From assembly GCF_905475465.1 (NCBI RefSeq), contig NC_062249.1:8816501-8880500 (forward strand): a stretch of 64,000 nt of DNA, given 5' to 3'. This document shows, piece by piece, positions 61,150 to 64,000 of this stretch (position 1 is the stretch's first letter; each line of letters begins with the position of its first letter). Source of the stretch: Pieris napi. Its lineage: Eukaryota > Arthropoda > Insecta > Lepidoptera > Pieridae. The position numbers and the translations under genes are program-made. The notes below the pieces were generated by a model. That model made no database searches. It was not told the origin of the DNA and saw only the letters and a list, made by a program, of their open reading frames with translations.

Positions 61150-61400
61150 TAACTCTCATCCCTGGGGTCGAGGGGGGTTCAACCCCGGCTGTGCAGCAAC
61201 GGACTTTCTGTCTATGTGCGTATTGAACACTTGCTCGTACACTAACGAAAAACATCCTAAAGAATGACCCAATGTGTCGACGGCGTATGTCAGGCACAAA
61301 AAATTGATCGCCTACAAGCCTATTGTAAAAAATAATGATCAGGATTACAGATACAGAAATCTGAGGCCCTGGCCTAAAAGGTTGTAGCGCCATTTTCATA
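61150..61400 (+). mobile_element. tRNA-derived SINE, copy 4
   Basis: B-box region GAGGGGGGTTCAACCCCGGC, then GCAACGGACTTTCTGTCTAT, GTCGACGGCGTATGTCAGGC and CAGAAATCTGAGGCCCTGGC, ending GGTTGTAGCGCCAT. It lies upstream of the exchanger gene. Confidence 0.75.
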
Positions 61401-62851
61401 CTGATATAGATAGTATATGCATCTCGTTTTTCCATACAATTAACGGGTAGAGAGTGCTGTTTGTATTGTTTTGCTCGGTTTTAATGAGATACGCGCGGTT
61501 TACCTCACAGCTGCTCTATAGGTGAATACGTAATTAAAATTTTATTAATTCAGGTTATAGAGGTGAATGGTATGTTTATATATAATAAAAGTCCAAATAT
61601 ATTTGCAGAATTTATATTCTTGTTAAAACGAGTCCAATGGGAATTTTAAAAGACGAGAGGTCGTTTCGTTCGATTGTAGGTAATTGATCAAACTGAATAC
61701 GAATTGTGTCGCATGTGTGTGGTAGAACCAATAGATATTTGATTTCTGTTTTTATATGTGTAATTAACAATTACAGAGCATATTAATCCAGTGAGGAAAC
61801 TACAACTTATTCTGCTGTTACTAGATATTAATAAATTGATTTTTACTTATATAGATATAGAACCTACAATTTCTAAATATAACACAAGTTGTTTTGTATT
61901 CCATGTTATATGTTGTATGAAGCAGTATTATCCAAAGGACAGAAGGGGTACCTAAATACTCTTGCTTAATAATTTAATTGGACATTTTGCATTAGAAAAA
62001 ATTGATAGTTAAATCGTCTTGTTTAAGAATCTTATAATTTGGCTTTAACCAATGTACAATAAAGTAAAAGATGAACAAGCAGGGATCTGCAACTATCCCG
62101 TTGTTTTAATATGGATTACGATTGTAAATATGAGTTTTAGCGACACAGATATCAAAAGAATTACATTGAAATTGAATGTCGTCAGTAGAAATTGTAGACT
62201 ATAATCAACTAATCATAATTGGAAATCGGTATAAATAAATATTAAATTTATAAGTGTTATTAGCTATCATAAGGTTCTTCGTTAATGTATTTATGTGCAT
62301 GAATAAACTGGTACGCTGCCTCTAATTTGAATAGGTCTTTTTTAGGTCGATTAGGCGTAGATATTTTATAATAAAACGAAAACGAGAGAGTTATTTACAA
62401 GGCTTTTTGAACCAACTTCAAGTAGAACTTCTCAAAGAAAGTTTTTACTTTTTAGATAATGCGCCTTTATACCGCACCAACAAGCCAATGTCAAATTTCA
62501 AAATTAAGATTTTACAATCTTCCACAGATCAAGTAGAGCCAACGATCTTTGTAATGCATGATACATAGACTATGATTACAGTTATAATGCTTCTGTGCAG
62601 AATTTACCACAGAGTATAGACGACATACTATAAAGTGCATCGAAGAGACCGAAGCCATACACGTTCACAGAATAAAAAAGACGGAGGCCCGCTCTTATAG
62701 TGCTTTTCATGAAAGAAGTCCCGCGGTGATTTTTGGAACTAAATTTGACAGGTCGGCAATGTTGTCATTCGTCGATGTTATCAAGTTCGTTTGTTGTGGT
62801 GTATTTTTGTGAATTTTTAACTAGCTTAGTGCATTTTAAAGATTGATTACA

Positions 62852-63510
62852 ATGCCAAAAGTTGTAAAAAGTTCGGTTCGAGAAATGATATTAAAGGTGA
62901 AAGAGTTCTGTGAAGCGGAACATAAGAATCAAGGTGTTTTAATACCACTAAACAATGTTCGGAAGAGAGTTGGCGCCATAACGGGCACTTTTTAGAGTTG
63001 CCATTTAATAATGATACGACCTCCAAATTTTAAAAAAACGAGCCTACTCCTCCCTCAAAGGCCGGCAACGCACCCACTAAAATGGGTGTCTATGTGCTGC
63101 GTGGACTACCCTTTTTGGTCGTCCCGCAAGCTCGTTTGCCCCCCTATTATATAAAAAAAAAAAAAAAAAAAAATTTTTGCTGTATTGATGGGACTTTTAT
63201 GATATAAATTCGTTTTTGCCACAAAATTGAATAAATACATAACGTGATGAAGCTAGGTAACTGAAATTAAAACATATATTACATATTAGATAAGCATTAT
63301 AAACTTAAAGTTACTATTATTTTTAATTGTTCATAATTTAATTGCAGGTGTGTCAGAGAAAACTGTAACAAGAATTACAAACGAAGGTATAATAGTGGCG
63401 TGTACTTCGAAAAAAATTGTAACCCAACAATTATTATGCAATAAAACTCTGAATAAAAAATTGTATTGTTTTTCTTTACCCTATTTTCTCATATTTTCCC
63501 TGTAAGTAGG
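62852..63510 (+). pseudogene. Helix-turn-helix coding relic inside the 62704-63709 transposon
   Basis: An ATG starts MPKVVKSSVREMILKVKEFC, then LIPLNNVRKRVGAITG, and stops at 62995. After an AG acceptor at 63346-63347 the frame continues GVSEKTVTRITNEGIIVACT and stops shortly after. Joined at a possible GC donor (62984|GC), the product is a typical N-terminal helix-turn-helix (recognition helix near 'GVSEKTVTRI'), as seen in insect transposon-encoded proteins. No catalytic domain follows, so this is a fragment, possibly kept only because it lies near the transposon start. A lepidopteran repeat occupies the intron. Confidence 0.6.
63045..63172 (+). repeat. Interspersed repeat 'GGCAAACGGG/GCAACGCAC', copy 5, with poly(A)
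   Basis: AAGGCCGGCAACGCACCCAC, ATGGGTGTCTATGTGCTGCG, AAGCTCGTTTGCCCCCC and a run of about 22 A mark a plus-strand retroposed copy inside the 62704-63709 element. Confidence 0.75.
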
Positions 63511-64000
63511 TAGAACACCGGTAATATAAGTAAATAAAAATATACTTTTTACATAACAGAAATGCAAACTTTTTACATGCGGAAAATAATATTATTTGAT
63601 AAATGACATCTGCTAAATGTAAATAAAATAGGTAAATTTTTTACTTATAAATGGCAACATTACGTTATGCGATTGCAGCGCCGCGTCTGGGGGACTTCTT
63701 TCATGAAAAGGACGATAGTTACTGGTTATAAACTCGTTCTATGAGTACTTAACCTCTTAAGAGGCCTTTACAAGAATGATTGATTTAAAACTGTAATTCC
63801 GTTCTCGATGGATACTTTTATTGTATATTATTGGAGACTAACTTTAATTATATTGATTGAATACTTATTTACATTAATAATGCATATAAAACGTCGACCA
63901 TAGTGCATAGCCTAATCGCTTTTATGCACTTTCAATATTAAAGACATTTCAACCATGTACCTGTAGGTATAGGTAGGTAACATCTGGAGTCCCACAAAGC

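Larger units (their letters stand above)
62704..63709 (+). mobile_element. 1.0-kb DNA transposon with perfect 19-bp ends
   Basis: TTTTCATGAAAGAAGTCCC at 62704-62722 is matched exactly in complement at 63691-63709. The interior carries a small two-part coding relic (62852-62995 and 63348 on) and an inserted repeat with a 22-base A-run (63045-63172). A target duplication could not be read. The class is unknown to me. Confidence 0.8.
59831..64000. other. Region upstream of the exchanger gene
   Basis: Apart from the SINE at 61150-61400 and the transposon at 62704-63709, this is AT-rich DNA without a recognised gene. A remote untranslated first exon of the exchanger could lie here but cannot be read. 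Confidence 0.5.

Noticed and set aside
1..64000. CRISPR arrays, bacterial operons, prophage or integrated virus
   Set aside because: Repeats are dispersed or inverted, not regularly spaced. Genes have spliceosomal introns. No capsid, integrase or viral polymerase motif was seen.

Overview
This is an AT-rich eukaryotic genomic window, almost certainly from a moth or butterfly (Lepidoptera). Coding exons are small and bounded by GT...AG splice sites, introns are huge, and the interspersed repeats are types I know from lepidopteran genomes: a tRNA-derived SINE resembling Metulj, the 'GGCAAACGGG / GCCGGCAACGCAC' repeat, RTE-like retrotransposon tails, a Helitron end, Harbinger relics and many hairpin MITEs. 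There is no bacterial-type gene layout, CRISPR array, rRNA gene or convincing tRNA gene.

The backbone is one long minus-strand gene for a K+-dependent Na+/Ca2+ exchanger (NCKX, closest in my recollection to insect Nckx30C). Five coding exons were assembled by eye, with phases that agree at every junction: 59289-58615 (start codon, signal peptide, alpha-1 repeat), 23636-23483 and 14350-14154 (cytoplasmic loop), 9984-9846 (end of loop and next membrane segment) and 7490-7238 (alpha-2 repeat with the Ca2+- and K+-determining aspartates). They encode about 472 residues. The C-terminus must lie beyond the low-coordinate edge of the window. The introns are about 35.0, 9.1, 4.2 and 2.4 kb, plus one running off the edge.

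A second gene is nested in the 35-kb intron on the opposite strand: a two-exon gene (42620-42635 and 42701-43857) for a 390-residue, lysine/serine-rich protein with a predicted coiled coil. I do not recognise its family.

Most of the rest is mobile DNA. The most striking items are: a palindrome of about 6.4 kb (46793-53186) with 3-kb arms and a 148-bp spacer, whose tips belong to a family of hairpin MITEs seen at 4369-4609, 16785, 18420, 32911-32998 and 46474; a 1.44-kb palindrome (651-2091) with 629-bp arms; a decayed Harbinger transposon with a Myb/SANT-like gene and a transposase relic lacking its catalytic core (30292 to about 31880); a 0.6-kb Harbinger derivative that still carries the start of a transposase (about 21747-22335); and a 1.0-kb element with perfect 19-bp inverted ends and a helix-turn-helix coding relic split by a repeat insertion (62704-63709). 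Both giant palindromes lie inside the transcribed span of the exchanger gene, so its primary transcript could fold into long double-stranded RNA.

All exon and repeat limits were read by eye without alignment software. Limits of diverged repeats are good to roughly 5-30 bases.
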